Assembly: GCF_000277815.2 (NCBI RefSeq)
Contig: NC_018472.1
Location: 62,001-126,000, forward strand
DNA from: Encephalitozoon hellem ATCC 50504
Lineage: Eukaryota; Microsporidia; Unikaryonidae
Direction: 5' to 3'
Length of the DNA: 64,000 nt
Every line of letters starts with the position of its first letter. Positions within the stretch are counted from its first letter, which is position 1. Position numbers and translations under genes: made by a program. The notes below the pieces were generated by a model. That model did not search any database. It was not told the origin of the DNA and saw only the letters and a list, made by a program, of their open reading frames with translations. This document shows positions 27,841 to 36,751 of the stretch, one piece after another.

Positions 27841-28575
27841 ATGAATGCTATCTCAAGCTTGGTGCTTCTAGGATGGGCCATGTGTCTAGAGAACACAGCT
27901 AAGACGTTCGACCCTGTCCTTCCCGAGACAACTTTCTACAGACCGGACATCTCATCTTCCAGCAAGTACTCATTGCTCACATCCAAGCCCGAGGTGCCGA
28001 ACAAGAGCACAAGCCTGCAGAGTCCTGTGGCATTTGGAGAAGGAAACTTCTATAAGCTCTTACACCCATCAATGACACGATTGACCGACTACTTCAACTC
28101 GCATAGCTCTGAATTCAGCAACTGGTATCTTTCGCCAAGTCTGATTATGAGTAAGGATCTAAAAGAACAAATCACCTCAGGCCTGTACAAGGCCCAGCCC
28201 CAAGGGGATAAGGAGTTGAAAGAGTTCTGGGGATCTATAATGGGAGAGCTTCTCATCAGAGACTTGCCTGAGCTGAAGTCGAATCTTGCAGAACTGAAGG
28301 AAATACAAAATGAAGAAAGAAAGAAGAAGAGCATAGCCGAGCTTAAGGACATTAACAACAGGAAGATTAAGGAAGAAGACAGCTTCTTCGGAGCTGCATG
28401 GTTCATTCTGGACTGCCTTTCTCTCGGGGTTTCAAACCGCAATGCAGAGAGCTACACAGATGTGATTGGGCCGTTTGTGGATGCAGCTGTTGCCTTCAAG
28501 GCTCTTGAGCACAATTTTTCGAATATAATTGGATCTTCTAGGAGCCTATCCTCCTCCTCTGCAAGCAAGGTCTAA
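27841..28575 (+). CDS. Secreted protein of unknown function, 244 aa
   Basis: The N-terminus (MNAISSLVLLGWAMCLENTA) reads as a signal peptide with likely cleavage after residue 18-20. No later membrane span or GPI signal is obvious. The mature part has a Ser/Thr-rich stretch, a long charged helix (about 130-175, with repeated LAELKEIQNEERKKK-type heptads), then a more hydrophobic block with FFGAAWFILDCLSLG. The tail is Ser-rich. I recognise no family. Secreted, lineage-specific proteins in microsporidia often belong to the spore wall, polar tube or host interface, but nothing here decides among them. Confidence 0.65.
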   Translation: MNAISSLVLLGWAMCLENTAKTFDPVLPETTFYRPDISSSSKYSLLTSKPEVPNKSTSLQSPVAFGEGNFYKLLHPSMTRLTDYFNSHSSEFSNWYLSPSLIMSKDLKEQITSGLYKAQPQGDKELKEFWGSIMGELLIRDLPELKSNLAELKEIQNEERKKKSIAELKDINNRKIKEEDSFFGAAWFILDCLSLGVSNRNAESYTDVIGPFVDAAVAFKALEHNFSNIIGSSRSLSSSSASKV

Positions 28576-28644
28576 GAAGTAATAAAGTTGTATATATGAT
28601 GTGTTCTCACGATATTAGTCAGTCCCGGGGGCTCCTGGGGTTGG

Positions 28645-28727
28645 GGTGATGTGGCCGAGCGGTCTAAGGCGACAGACTTAAGATCTGTTATCGGAAGATA
28701 TCGTGGGTTCGAATCCCATCGTCACCA
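28645..28727 (+). tRNA. tRNA-Leu, anticodon TAA
   Basis: An 83-base cloverleaf folds fully. The acceptor GGTGATG pairs with CGTCACC (one T-G pair), the D stem GCC pairs with GGC, and the anticodon stem ACAGA pairs with TCTGT around loop CTTAAGA (anticodon TAA at 28679-28681). There is a long variable arm (28689-28702), as in class II tRNAs, and a T arm with TTCGAAT loop (28708-28714). The discriminator A fits leucine. There is no intron and no encoded CCA. The internal A box (TGGCCGAGCGG) and B box (GGTTCGAATCC) serve Pol III. Confidence 0.97.
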
Positions 28728-28732
28728 CTCGC

Positions 28733-28738
28733 TTTTTT
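28733..28738 (+). terminator. RNA polymerase III terminator of tRNA-Leu
   Basis: A run of six T residues begins 6 bases after the end of the tRNA, on the sense strand. This is the standard Pol III stop signal. Confidence 0.85.
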
Positions 28739-28794
28739 CACGTTTTAATCGTGTAGAACAAGGCAGTTGCAGAAAGAAGAGAAAACGGAAAGAT

Positions 28795-29451
28795 TTAATA
28801 GAGAGTCACCGGCGACTTCTGATTGGTCTTGATCAGAACTCCCTTCAAGCTCTGTGTTCCCTTCTTAAGGTAGGAAATAAGAAGCCCCATCCCTGTCTTG
28901 ATGTTTTCATATATATGCTCGGTTTCCATTCCAGTGTGCCCCGCAGGAAACGAGGTAACCGCAAAGTCCTTGATTCGGAGCTTGTACGACTTCTTTGCAG
29001 CCTCAAAGACCGCTTTGATATCGTCGTCGTTCTTCAGAATGTAGGGCGTTTTTCCACACCTAAGGATATTCTTGAGCTGAAAGACCTTGTTGTATCCGGG
29101 GCAAAGAATGAAGTACTTGTTCTTCTTCAGCACTGCATCTCTCTTCGCTTTGTTATTGTCTCCACTCAGCTCTTCAATGGACACATGCGGCAACTCTGCA
29201 TCCACGCACGTCTTAATATGCGCCTCATCAGCAACCACAATTATCTTGTCCAGCCTTCTGACCTTGTAGGGAAAAGACATGTCCTTGGACAGCTTGTTGT
29301 CCTTCCTAGGATCATATCCCTTGAGATTCACCTGTATCTGGATCGTCGCCAGCTTCTCAGGATCCTCGTTCTCCTTCAGCCGGTCAATGATAGAGATAAT
29401 TCTCTTGGGTTCGAGAAATGCAAGTTGCTGCTCGTCACCTTGCTTGCTCAT
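28795..29451 (-). CDS. RPL10A: 60S ribosomal protein L10A (uL1)
   Basis: The 218-residue product aligns along its length with eukaryotic uL1: QIQVNLKGYDPRKDNKLS near residue 40, then ADEAHIKTCVDAELPHV, the CPGYNKVFQL region of domain II, and the C-terminal IKTGMGLLISYLKKG with final KSPVTLY. uL1 forms the L1 stalk that releases E-site tRNA. The frame runs 25 codons further upstream with no support, and the ATG at 29451 (MSKQGDEQ) fits the family. The start is preceded by GGGTAAG and by an AAAAATTTTT box. No intron is needed. Confidence 0.92.
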   Translation of the reverse strand: MSKQGDEQQLAFLEPKRIISIIDRLKENEDPEKLATIQIQVNLKGYDPRKDNKLSKDMSFPYKVRRLDKIIVVADEAHIKTCVDAELPHVSIEELSGDNNKAKRDAVLKKNKYFILCPGYNKVFQLKNILRCGKTPYILKNDDDIKAVFEAAKKSYKLRIKDFAVTSFPAGHTGMETEHIYENIKTGMGLLISYLKKGTQSLKGVLIKTNQKSPVTLY

Positions 29452-29469
29452 CTTACCCCTAGCAAAGGC

Positions 29470-29479
29470 AAAAATTTTT
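29470..29479 (-). promoter_or_regulatory. AAATTT-like promoter signal of RPL10A
   Basis: AAAAATTTTT lies 19-28 bases before the start codon at 29451, followed by a GGG close to the start. AAATTT-like plus CCC/GGG signals are the described translation- or transcription-proximal elements of Encephalitozoon ribosomal protein genes. Confidence 0.5.
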
Positions 29480-29584
29480 AAATCTTCCCAAAGACTGCCC
29501 GAAGGATCCTTCCATTCAACCGCCATGTAGCCTCTATTATGCTTTATTCATCCACAGAGCCCCTCTCTGCAACCAACGCCTCTA

Positions 29585-30433
29585 TCATCTATAATTACTG
29601 TAACTACAATGGATTTTGTAATGCTGCAGCATGTTGTCCTTTCTGGAGAACCTCTTGCTGCAGTCTTTATTCAGGCATTTGAATGGTCTCAGCTTCGTGT
29701 GAACTATATAGTGCCTCTTGATCCTGCTCAGCGTTGGAAGCTCCATCGTGCATCCCTCATATGGGCAGGTGTAGGACTTTATCCCATTCTTCGACTTGTA
29801 TGGGAACATAGATGTTTCGAAATCCGCAAAGCTTTCTATCTTCTCTTCCTTTGCATCAGAGTCCTCCTGAGAAACCTCGTGCGATCCTGCCTCCTTGCCT
29901 CCTGTCTTCATGTCCTCCTTCTTGTTGATTTCCCCCAACACCTCCCTTTTCCTTCTCTTCATTTCCCTTCTTTTCTCATTGGCCTCCCTGTTCATCTCAA
30001 GATGCCTTTCGATTCTTTCCTGGATAATCTTCTTCATCTCCTCCTCCGCTTCAATAATAAGAAACCTTAGCGACGCCAGCTTCCCTTCAAACTCTTCTGA
30101 GTCTGAAATCTCGAGACACTCGGATTCGTAGTGAGGCCCCTTGCTTTCTGTGGATGCCGGTATTTCAAGCCTTCTGTTGCTTTCGTTCTCCTGTATTTCG
30201 ACACTATGGCTCTTCCCGCCTCCTAAAGCCACTTTCCCACCACAACTCCCACCCCAGGCATGGTACCTTGATGATGCGGGATTTCCGCTTTCCTTTCCCA
30301 TTTCCCCATATACATGTGTTCCCCCCGCTCTGTGGCTGTGGAATCCCAGGTAATTACCATTATACCCATCGTCGCTCGACTCATCGCTGAAGTCAAGCCT
30401 CCTTCGGTCCATCTCCACTTTGTTCTTAAGCAT
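29585..30433 (-). CDS. C2H2 zinc-finger protein
   Basis: The 282-residue product ends in two adjacent C2H2 fingers (about 219-275): YTCPYEGC...[15 protein letters not shown]...H...HC, joined by a TFIIIA-like linker. The TFIIIA-like C-x4-C spacing appears in both. The region before is a Glu/Lys-rich helix (about 125-185), and the N-terminus is Ser/Gly/His-rich and low in complexity. Sequence-specific DNA binding in the nucleus is likely; the target is unknown. A second ATG at codon 8 is an alternative start. Fingers of this spacing also occur in RNA-binding proteins such as TFIIIA. Confidence 0.8.
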   Translation of the reverse strand: MLKNKVEMDRRRLDFSDESSDDGYNGNYLGFHSHRAGGTHVYGEMGKESGNPASSRYHAWGGSCGGKVALGGGKSHSVEIQENESNRRLEIPASTESKGPHYESECLEISDSEEFEGKLASLRFLIIEAEEEMKKIIQERIERHLEMNREANEKRREMKRRKREVLGEINKKEDMKTGGKEAGSHEVSQEDSDAKEEKIESFADFETSMFPYKSKNGIKSYTCPYEGCTMELPTLSRIKRHYIVHTKLRPFKCLNKDCSKRFSRKDNMLQHYKIHCSYSNYR

Positions 30434-30591
30434 CTCCCTGTCCGCTCCTTGGCACAGATTATATTTCTGCCCCGTGTTTAAGGAGGTCTACTCCTTATCA
30501 TCATCTCCAATAGCCTGAAATCCAACCATGCATCCATCCATCAAAGCCACCCCATGCCCCGTAAAAATTTGTGGAAATAGAGGCCTCACTC

Positions 30592-31659
30592 ATGATATTT
30601 TCAATCGGGGACCAGAAAAAGAAGTACGAGACAAAAGAGGATGTCTCTGAAGTCGTTGGGGAAATAAGAAAGACTCTGGATGAACTCGTTGAGGTCGACC
30701 TGTCTGGAAATTATTTTTCAGAAGAAGCCATGGAGGAAATATGCAGTGCTCTTAAGGATGCCAAGAGCCTCCGCATAATCAATCTGTCCAGTGCGTTCCT
30801 GGGCCTCGACAAGGAGAAATTGTACAATAATCTTGTTGTGCTTTCAAACATGCTTAGAAATCACAGGATCCAGAAGATCGATCTTAGTGACAATGCTATA
30901 AGCTCTGAGTTTCCACCAGAGCTTGGGGAGTTTATTTCCTCGTCTACAGACCTCATCCACCTGAAAATGAACAACTGCGGGCTTGGGAAGATTGGAGGAA
31001 GTAGACTGGGGAACTATCTTCTTGGAATAGCAGACAAAAGTAAGCTCGAGGTTGTGGACATAGCCCAGAACAGATTCTTTTCCTTTCCCAAGGAGCTTTC
31101 TGATGCACTCCAGGAGTTTGAAAACATCAAGGAGCTTCGAATCCAGTACAATACAATTGAGGAGGAGACGATGCTCTCGTTCCTGCGGTCGTTCGGCAGC
31201 CACTCTCTTGAGGTGCTCGACATAAGAGACAACTTTTTGTCGCCCGAGGGATCAAGGTATCTTGGAGACCTCTACTGCGAATGGAATCTGAAGGAGCTCA
31301 GGGTTGGAGACTGTATGATGGGCAACGAGGGGGTGAAAGATTTCCTCAGGAGGGCGAGCAAGAAGTTCACGCCTATGTCCCTTCCGGGAGACTACAACAG
31401 CAGAAGAGAGGGGATTGTCCTCGACATATCCTACAATGAGTTTGAGCAGGATGCTGTCGAGCCGCTTATAGATTTCTGCAAGAGAAATGTTATCAAAGAG
31501 CTCAGTGTGTTTGGAAACTACTACGACGACATAAGAGACGTTATCGAGGTTGTTGAGAAGCAAGGAGGGGTTGTCACGACAAAAGAGCACACCGATGTCT
31601 CGAGCGATGAGGGTCTTGAGATTGACGAGTCTGTGATTGAAGGGATCGCCGACATGTGA
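30592..31659 (+). CDS. RNA1: Ran GTPase-activating protein (RNA1-like, leucine-rich repeats)
   Basis: A 355-residue leucine-rich-repeat protein with about eight 28-residue repeats of the RNase-inhibitor type (for example DLSDNAISSEFPPELGEFIS, then HLKMNNCGLGKIGGSRLGNYL). The order, length and acidic C-terminus (DVSSDEGLEIDESV) match RNA1/RanGAP. The Asn in MNNCGLG corresponds to the catalytically important Asn of fission yeast Rna1. The loop that carries an Arg in Rna1 (FTGRVKDE) reads FLGLDKEK here; that Arg is not an essential finger in RanGAP, so activity is still expected. It should keep cytosolic Ran in the GDP form. A GTG upstream (30571) was not used. Confidence 0.75.
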   Translation: MIFSIGDQKKKYETKEDVSEVVGEIRKTLDELVEVDLSGNYFSEEAMEEICSALKDAKSLRIINLSSAFLGLDKEKLYNNLVVLSNMLRNHRIQKIDLSDNAISSEFPPELGEFISSSTDLIHLKMNNCGLGKIGGSRLGNYLLGIADKSKLEVVDIAQNRFFSFPKELSDALQEFENIKELRIQYNTIEEETMLSFLRSFGSHSLEVLDIRDNFLSPEGSRYLGDLYCEWNLKELRVGDCMMGNEGVKDFLRRASKKFTPMSLPGDYNSRREGIVLDISYNEFEQDAVEPLIDFCKRNVIKELSVFGNYYDDIRDVIEVVEKQGGVVTTKEHTDVSSDEGLEIDESVIEGIADM

Positions 31660-31845
31660 GTAGTTCTGGAGGCTCTAGATGCAGAGGACCCAGGCGCCTT
31701 CTTATGTTTATGGATTGGAATAAATGGATGTTCTGACTAATGTTTTCTATGTTAGGCCTGGGAGGTGCAGAGGCAGAAATGTTTGGAAAATTGGGCCGAT
31801 GAATAAAATGAAAATCCACCTTTGGGGTAAGAACAAGATTTTTAG

Positions 31846-33924
31846 ATGAGTAGAAAAGACGCAGAAGAGACTCTGATGGGTTCTCTTGCAGAGAAGATTA
31901 TTGATGCTGAAAAAATAGTTGCAAGAAGTGAGCTGGCCGACAAGCAGGCTGGGGTTTTCGAGGGAAAAGAAAAGAGCAACGAAGAGAATGGATTGAGATA
32001 CAAGAAGTTACAAACGATATTGGGGGAGGGGACATTCAAAAAGGTGTACAAGGCCATTGACCAGGAGGAGGGGAAGGAGGTCGCATGGAACGAGATCAAG
32101 ATTGGCGAAAATGGGCAGGACGGCAAGGAAAGAACGCTGTTTTCGAATGAAATAGGGCTTCTGAAGTCAATTTCGCACCCCAACATCCTTCGGATTCTTG
32201 ACTATTGGTTTACATCTGATAGCTTTATATTCATCACGGAACTGATGAGCGGGGGAACGCTCCGGCAGTACATTGCAGAGATAGGAGATCTAAATGTCAA
32301 GCTTATAAAGAAGTGGGGAAGAAGCATTCTTGAGGGGCTTGTGTATTTGCACGGGCAAAGTCCTCCGATAATCCATCGGGACATCAAGTGTGAAAACATC
32401 TTTGTGAATGCAGCACTTGGAGAAGTGAAGATTGGGGATCTTGGCGTGGCAAAGGAGAGGAGGATGAAGAGATACACGGTTGTTGGGACGCCGCAGTTTA
32501 TGGCGAGAGAGATGTTTGAAGGGGAAGGATACTGCGAGAAGATTGATGTGTATGCATTTGGAATGTGCCTAATTGAGATGGCTACAGGAGCATATCCATA
32601 TAAAGAATGCACCACGGCGGCTGAGGTTTACAAGGCGATTATACAAGGGGTTCCACCTGTTGCCCTGAACTCGATCAAAGACATATGTCTTAGGAATCTG
32701 ATTATGAACTGCCTAGTTTCTGAAAAGGATAGGCTGGGGAGTGCTGAGTGCCTCAAGCATCACTTTTTCGACAGCAACAATACCTGCAATGGAGAATGTA
32801 TTCCTGCAGAATGCATGTCTGGGGTTCCCTTGACTGCGCCTGCCAACGACATGGAGATAAGCTTTCTGTCATTCAAAGACAATGTGATTACGTTCCAGCT
32901 TTTCTTCATGAGCATGGCAAGGTTCATCAAGTTTGACTATAATCTGGAGGCCGACACGGTTGAGGACGTGACGAATGAGATGCTGGAGGAGGAGGTTGTG
33001 TCTGAGGATCAAAGAGACACGCTTCTGAGGCTTCTATCCCGAGGGATTGAAAAGGCCAAGGAGAGGATTATGGAAGTGGAGAGCAGGGGGGCTGAAGAGG
33101 TGATGAGGAAGTTGTGCATGGACGGGGAGAAAGGTAAGGCCGATGGGCCTAGAAACGACTTCAACAAAATAACGGACAGGAATCTAAGTATGGAGGAGGT
33201 TGAGTCGATGTTAGAGATAGACGTGAAGGCAGGCGGCGGTGAGGTGAGCACCTCGCAAGGCACACTCCGCTCTGGAGGGAGCGAGAGCCAAAGAGTTGGA
33301 ACGGAAGCACCTCATTCGCCTCTAGTTAGTTCTGTGGAATTACCATCTGGAGATGGGGTCATAGAGGAGCAAAGAAGGATCACAGGTGGAAAGTGCCCAG
33401 ACGAATCTGAGTGTCCAAACAGAAAGTATGACGAGGATGTTTCCATTGAAGAATTTGTGGCAGATGTTTCAGCGGCAACAAAAAGATCGTCTGAGACAGC
33501 GACCAATTGGATAAAGACGTTCAAGTCGAACGACATTGACAGTGTGTTTGAGTTGAAGATCCTTGTGGATGAGGACTGGGACAAGCTCGGGCTTACTGTT
33601 TTTTCGAGTAGGGCAATGAAGAACATGCTGTATGGGCTTGACAAGATTCCTCTAAAGGAAAAGCAGCTTCCTACGAACACTTCTATCAAGGATTACGAGG
33701 GAAGAGTGGAGATCAAGGAATTCCTCCGTGAGATTGGTGTGATGGTGGGGAAAGAGAAGTGTGTGTCTATATGGGAAAGCAAGCTTCTTGCACAGGACAT
33801 CAGAACTGTTGAGGAGCTCAGGTCGTTGCATCAAGATGACTGGGACAGACTAGGGTTGTCTGTATACTCGTGCAGAGTGATCAAAAATGTTATTTACAAA
33901 AAGGGAAGGATAGTGTTTTGCTAA
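31846..33924 (+). CDS. WNK-type protein kinase with duplicated C-terminal SAM-like domain
   Basis: Residues about 50-315 of 692 form a kinase with the WNK arrangement. The usual subdomain II lysine is absent (VAWNEI, 79-84), and a lysine sits in the glycine loop instead (GEGTFK, K65). HRDIKCEN (177-184), DLG (198-200, as in WNK), GTPQFM (214-219) and DVYAFGMCLIEMATGAYPY follow. The linker (about 320-530) holds an OSR1-like beta region, then a charged low-complexity part. The end has two copies of a roughly 70-residue helical unit (about 534-605 and 622-690), each ending in L..DWDKLGL.V.S.R.(I/M)KN. WNK kinases answer osmotic stress and chloride. The duplicated tail is not part of known WNKs. 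Confidence 0.85.
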   Translation: MSRKDAEETLMGSLAEKIIDAEKIVARSELADKQAGVFEGKEKSNEENGLRYKKLQTILGEGTFKKVYKAIDQEEGKEVAWNEIKIGENGQDGKERTLFSNEIGLLKSISHPNILRILDYWFTSDSFIFITELMSGGTLRQYIAEIGDLNVKLIKKWGRSILEGLVYLHGQSPPIIHRDIKCENIFVNAALGEVKIGDLGVAKERRMKRYTVVGTPQFMAREMFEGEGYCEKIDVYAFGMCLIEMATGAYPYKECTTAAEVYKAIIQGVPPVALNSIKDICLRNLIMNCLVSEKDRLGSAECLKHHFFDSNNTCNGECIPAECMSGVPLTAPANDMEISFLSFKDNVITFQLFFMSMARFIKFDYNLEADTVEDVTNEMLEEEVVSEDQRDTLLRLLSRGIEKAKERIMEVESRGAEEVMRKLCMDGEKGKADGPRNDFNKITDRNLSMEEVESMLEIDVKAGGGEVSTSQGTLRSGGSESQRVGTEAPHSPLVSSVELPSGDGVIEEQRRITGGKCPDESECPNRKYDEDVSIEEFVADVSAATKRSSETATNWIKTFKSNDIDSVFELKILVDEDWDKLGLTVFSSRAMKNMLYGLDKIPLKEKQLPTNTSIKDYEGRVEIKEFLREIGVMVGKEKCVSIWESKLLAQDIRTVEELRSLHQDDWDRLGLSVYSCRVIKNVIYKKGRIVFC

Positions 33925-34064
33925 ACCTAGACATTAGCCTTCGTGAATATTAAAGGATGAATACGTCTTGTTTTCAAGTTTCTTGTGGTCTGTGGAGTGT
34001 ACAGTCTTGGAGTATTGTAGGAGGCGGTGTGTGCCGCGAGGCTAAAATGCAGAAGGAATAACCC

Positions 34065-34289
34065 ATGGAAAAGATGGATAAGGAGTATGATATCATCCAG
34101 ATTCCAAAGGGGATTAGGCGTGAAGATCTACCGGAAAAAATGGAGGTTGGCAAGCCCTTTGAAGTCAACGGATGCTTGTATGTATGTGAGAAGAGGAATG
34201 GAATGGAAATGAAGGTATGCTCTCAAGAGAAGGGCAAGACCAGTGTGCCTGCCATGAGCAAGAGCTTCTATGTGGTGAGAAGGGTGTGA
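34065..34289 (+). CDS. Small protein, 74 aa; possibly RPA34-like
   Basis: The ATG at 34065 follows TAACCC directly, the start signal common in this genome, so the small frame is probably real. The 74 residues read as beta-rich: YDIIQIPKGIRREDLP, then FEVNGCLYVCEK, and an end FYVVRRV. The pattern (a strand with IPKG, a 'G..Y' strand pair, a closing sF.V.R strand) resembles the dimerisation module of the Pol I subunit A34.5/RPA34. The similarity is weak and was judged by eye. No membrane span or metal site is seen. Confidence 0.5.
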   Translation: MEKMDKEYDIIQIPKGIRREDLPEKMEVGKPFEVNGCLYVCEKRNGMEMKVCSQEKGKTSVPAMSKSFYVVRRV

Positions 34290-34323
34290 AGATGTCAAAC
34301 GCATTTCATAAATGATTTAAAAG

Positions 34324-34331
34324 TTTATATA
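34324..34331 (+). promoter_or_regulatory. TATA-like box of glucose-6-phosphate isomerase
   Basis: TTTATATA lies 24-31 bases before the PGI start codon at 34355. The same eight bases recur at the same distance ahead of the RhoGAP gene. Confidence 0.45.
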
Positions 34332-34354
34332 GGTGGGAAAGGGAATAAACAATA

Positions 34355-35878
34355 ATGAAAAGCGAGATTGTGAGCTTGTTCGAGGAGGATAAGGACCGAG
34401 CAAAGAGGCTATCAAGAAAGACCGAGGTTGGAGATGAGTTCATATACTACGACTTCTCAAAGACTCATATTACCGAGGAAATAATTGACGAGTATCTGGA
34501 AAAGATGAAGGACTATGGGAAGAAGATCGACGGGATGTTCAGGGGAGAGAAAATAAACTTTACTGAGGATCGAAAGGTTTTACATGTGGCACTAAGGGAC
34601 AAGGATGTGTTGAAAATGATTGACGGGGCTGGGGATGCAAAGCTAGATGAGGATCGTAGGATGGTTTATGATGAGCTGGTGAAGATCAGGGGATTTGTTG
34701 AGGACTTCGATGGAGGAAAAATATGTGGTGTGACTGGGAAGAGGCTAGAGACCATTGTGAACATAGGAATAGGGGGAAGCGATCTTGGGCCCAGGATGGT
34801 GTGTGATGCCCTAAGCCATTATGGAAGGAAAGGGATAGAGACATACTTTATCTCGAATATAGATGCAACAGACACCATCAAGGTTTTCGAGAAGATTGAT
34901 CCCGAGAAGACCCTGTTCATTGTGGTGAGCAAGACATTCACGACTCTTGAGACAATAAAGAATGCAGAGCTTGCCATGAAATTCCTAGAGAAAAGGCTGG
35001 GAAGGAGTAAGTCTGAGATTGCAAGCAAGCACTTTGTTGCAGTGAGCTCGAATGTTGAGGAGGTCAAAAAGCACAATATCTCAAGGGTGTTTTCTATGTG
35101 GGACTTTGTTGGAGGAAGATTCTCCTTGTGGTCTGCCGTGGGAATGTCTATAGCTCTTTATATAGGGTTTAATAACTTCATGAGGCTGCTTAAGGGGGCC
35201 TCTGCGGTGGATGAGGAGTTCAGGAAGAGCAGGGGAAGGTCGAATGTTGAGATGGTCCATGCTATTGTGGAGATATTCTACTCTGAAAACGGATACAACA
35301 ACAAGTGCCTGGTTTCTTATGACCAGTACATGGAGAAGCTCTACCTGTATCTGCAGCAGGCAGAGATGGAAAGCAACGGAAAGCAGTCGTCGAGAAACGA
35401 CACTGGGCTGATTATATGGGGTGGTCTTGGAACGAACACCCAGCACTCTTTCTTCCAGTTGCTGCACCAGGGGACAAGGAAGATACTGGTTGAGTTTGTC
35501 ATGCCTCTTAGGCCACTACATGATGAGGAAGAGTACCACCGGATGGTTGTTTCGAACTGCCTAGCACAGAGCAGGGGCCTTATGGTTGGTAGGAAGGAGT
35601 CTACCCCTGAGAAGTCGTTTGAAGGAAACAAGCCAAGCATCACTGTCTGCTATTCAAGGCTTACACCCGAGACTCTTGGGGGGATGATAGCACACTACGA
35701 GCACAAGATATTCATTCAAGGGCTATACTGGGGAATCAACTCTTTTGACCAGCCTGGGGTTACCTTAGGGAAAAAGATAGCGACCGAGGTGTTTGAAACT
35801 CTTGAACGAAAAGAGGACGGAAAGTATGATGGGTCTACAAACGAGATGCTCCGTCTGATGAAGTGCTGCGGAAAGTGA
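34355..35878 (+). CDS. PGI1: Glucose-6-phosphate isomerase
   Basis: A 507-residue enzyme with all main PGI blocks: [14 protein letters not shown] (about 129), [23 protein letters not shown] (about 252), [24 protein letters not shown] and [19 protein letters not shown] near the end. The catalytic Glu (MESNGK), His (the LLHQGT region) and Lys (the QPGVTLGKK end) can be located. It interconverts glucose 6-phosphate and fructose 6-phosphate, the second step of glycolysis, on which microsporidia without oxidative phosphorylation depend. It is shorter than yeast PGI1 (554). It links to 6-phosphogluconate dehydrogenase at 56690, which shares the glucose 6-phosphate pool. Confidence 0.97.
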   Translation: MKSEIVSLFEEDKDRAKRLSRKTEVGDEFIYYDFSKTHITEEIIDEYLEKMKDYGKKIDGMFRGEKINFTEDRKVLHVALRDKDVLKMIDGAGDAKLDEDRRMVYDELVKIRGFVEDFDGGKICGVTGKRLETIVNIGIGGSDLGPRMVCDALSHYGRKGIETYFISNIDATDTIKVFEKIDPEKTLFIVVSKTFTTLETIKNAELAMKFLEKRLGRSKSEIASKHFVAVSSNVEEVKKHNISRVFSMWDFVGGRFSLWSAVGMSIALYIGFNNFMRLLKGASAVDEEFRKSRGRSNVEMVHAIVEIFYSENGYNNKCLVSYDQYMEKLYLYLQQAEMESNGKQSSRNDTGLIIWGGLGTNTQHSFFQLLHQGTRKILVEFVMPLRPLHDEEEYHRMVVSNCLAQSRGLMVGRKESTPEKSFEGNKPSITVCYSRLTPETLGGMIAHYEHKIFIQGLYWGINSFDQPGVTLGKKIATEVFETLERKEDGKYDGSTNEMLRLMKCCGK

Positions 35879-35980
35879 CATATGCATGTGCATGGACGGC
35901 CATGATTCGAATAAACACTTTCCTTGATTCCTATTCTTTTGCATCCATTGGACGAATTTTGAAGGGAGGACAAACCCCTG

Positions 35981-36676
35981 ATGTTTTCATTCAAAGAAAG
36001 GATGGGGACATTTGCAAAGTGGCCTGAAAACTACGGTGTGGCAACGCCCGAAAAGCTTTCGATTGCAGGATTCATCTGTCTATCTACTGAAGAGGACAAC
36101 CTGACTGTGGAGTGTGTATACTGCCACAAGACACTGGAGTGTTGGGAAAGGACGGACTTGCCGTCGAGAGAGCATTATTTGCACATGAGCAAATGCCCGC
36201 TCTTCAATGTGAACAGGATGGAGAGCAGAGTAAGTATGTTTGATGGGTGGGATGCCAAGGAAGCAAAGGCACTTGCAAGAATAGGGTTTGTTAAGTACAA
36301 TATTGGGGATGCGGATTTTATTTTTTGCTATAAGTGCGGGTCTATTGATAAATCCCATCAGTGCAAGAGAAAGAGGGGATGTGTATATAATGTGGATAGA
36401 AGCGTCAGCATATTCTTTTACAACTTAATTGAGGGGGTCTATAATGAGGAGCTAACAGGATATATCGAGAACACTATGTACATTCCACAACAGTCGAAGG
36501 AGTTCTTGGAGGCGGTTGCAGCGGCCTCTGGCATGCCTGTCTTGAGGAGGATTGGGGATGTGATAGACGAGTATGTGAGCAGTGTGCTGGGGGATATGGA
36601 GATAGCTATGTCTAGTGACATTGAGAGAGTTACTGATGAGATTGCCAAAGAGATCCGGAAGAAGGGCCTGGGATAA
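35981..36676 (+). CDS. BIR1: BIR-domain protein (survivin/BIR1 type)
   Basis: A type II BIR domain spans about residues 8-76. It starts RMGTFAKWP, then LSIAGFIC, and holds the zinc ligands C45, C48, H65 and C72 (VYCHKTLECWERTDLPSREH). A second, weaker unit follows (about 83-134: MFDGWDAKEAKALARIGF, C116, C119, H126, C134), in which the His-Cys gap is one residue longer. The C-terminal 90 residues are helical, as expected for the part that joins INCENP/SLI15 and borealin in the chromosomal passenger complex. BIR1 is the fungal member with two BIRs. It is much shorter than yeast BIR1 (954). The ATG follows AACCCCTG. Confidence 0.85.
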   Translation: MFSFKERMGTFAKWPENYGVATPEKLSIAGFICLSTEEDNLTVECVYCHKTLECWERTDLPSREHYLHMSKCPLFNVNRMESRVSMFDGWDAKEAKALARIGFVKYNIGDADFIFCYKCGSIDKSHQCKRKRGCVYNVDRSVSIFFYNLIEGVYNEELTGYIENTMYIPQQSKEFLEAVAAASGMPVLRRIGDVIDEYVSSVLGDMEIAMSSDIERVTDEIAKEIRKKGLG

Positions 36677-36723
36677 AATATGGTATGGGATCCTGCCTTA
36701 TTTGCGGCTGAGAAATTTGAGGT

Positions 36724-36734
36724 AAATTTTTTTT
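36724..36734 (+). promoter_or_regulatory. AAATTT-like promoter signal of RPS6
   Basis: AAATTTTTTTT ends 17 bases before the RPS6 start codon (36752), with GGG and CCC triplets between. It is placed like those of RPL10A, RPL21 and RPS9 and helps to fix the upstream start in a two-codon first exon. Confidence 0.55.
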
Positions 36735-36751
36735 CAGGGCTACCCTTGCAG

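Noticed and set aside
28651..29481. 276-residue plus-strand frame
   Set aside because: It runs through tRNA-Leu and antisense to RPL10A, so it cannot be a real gene.
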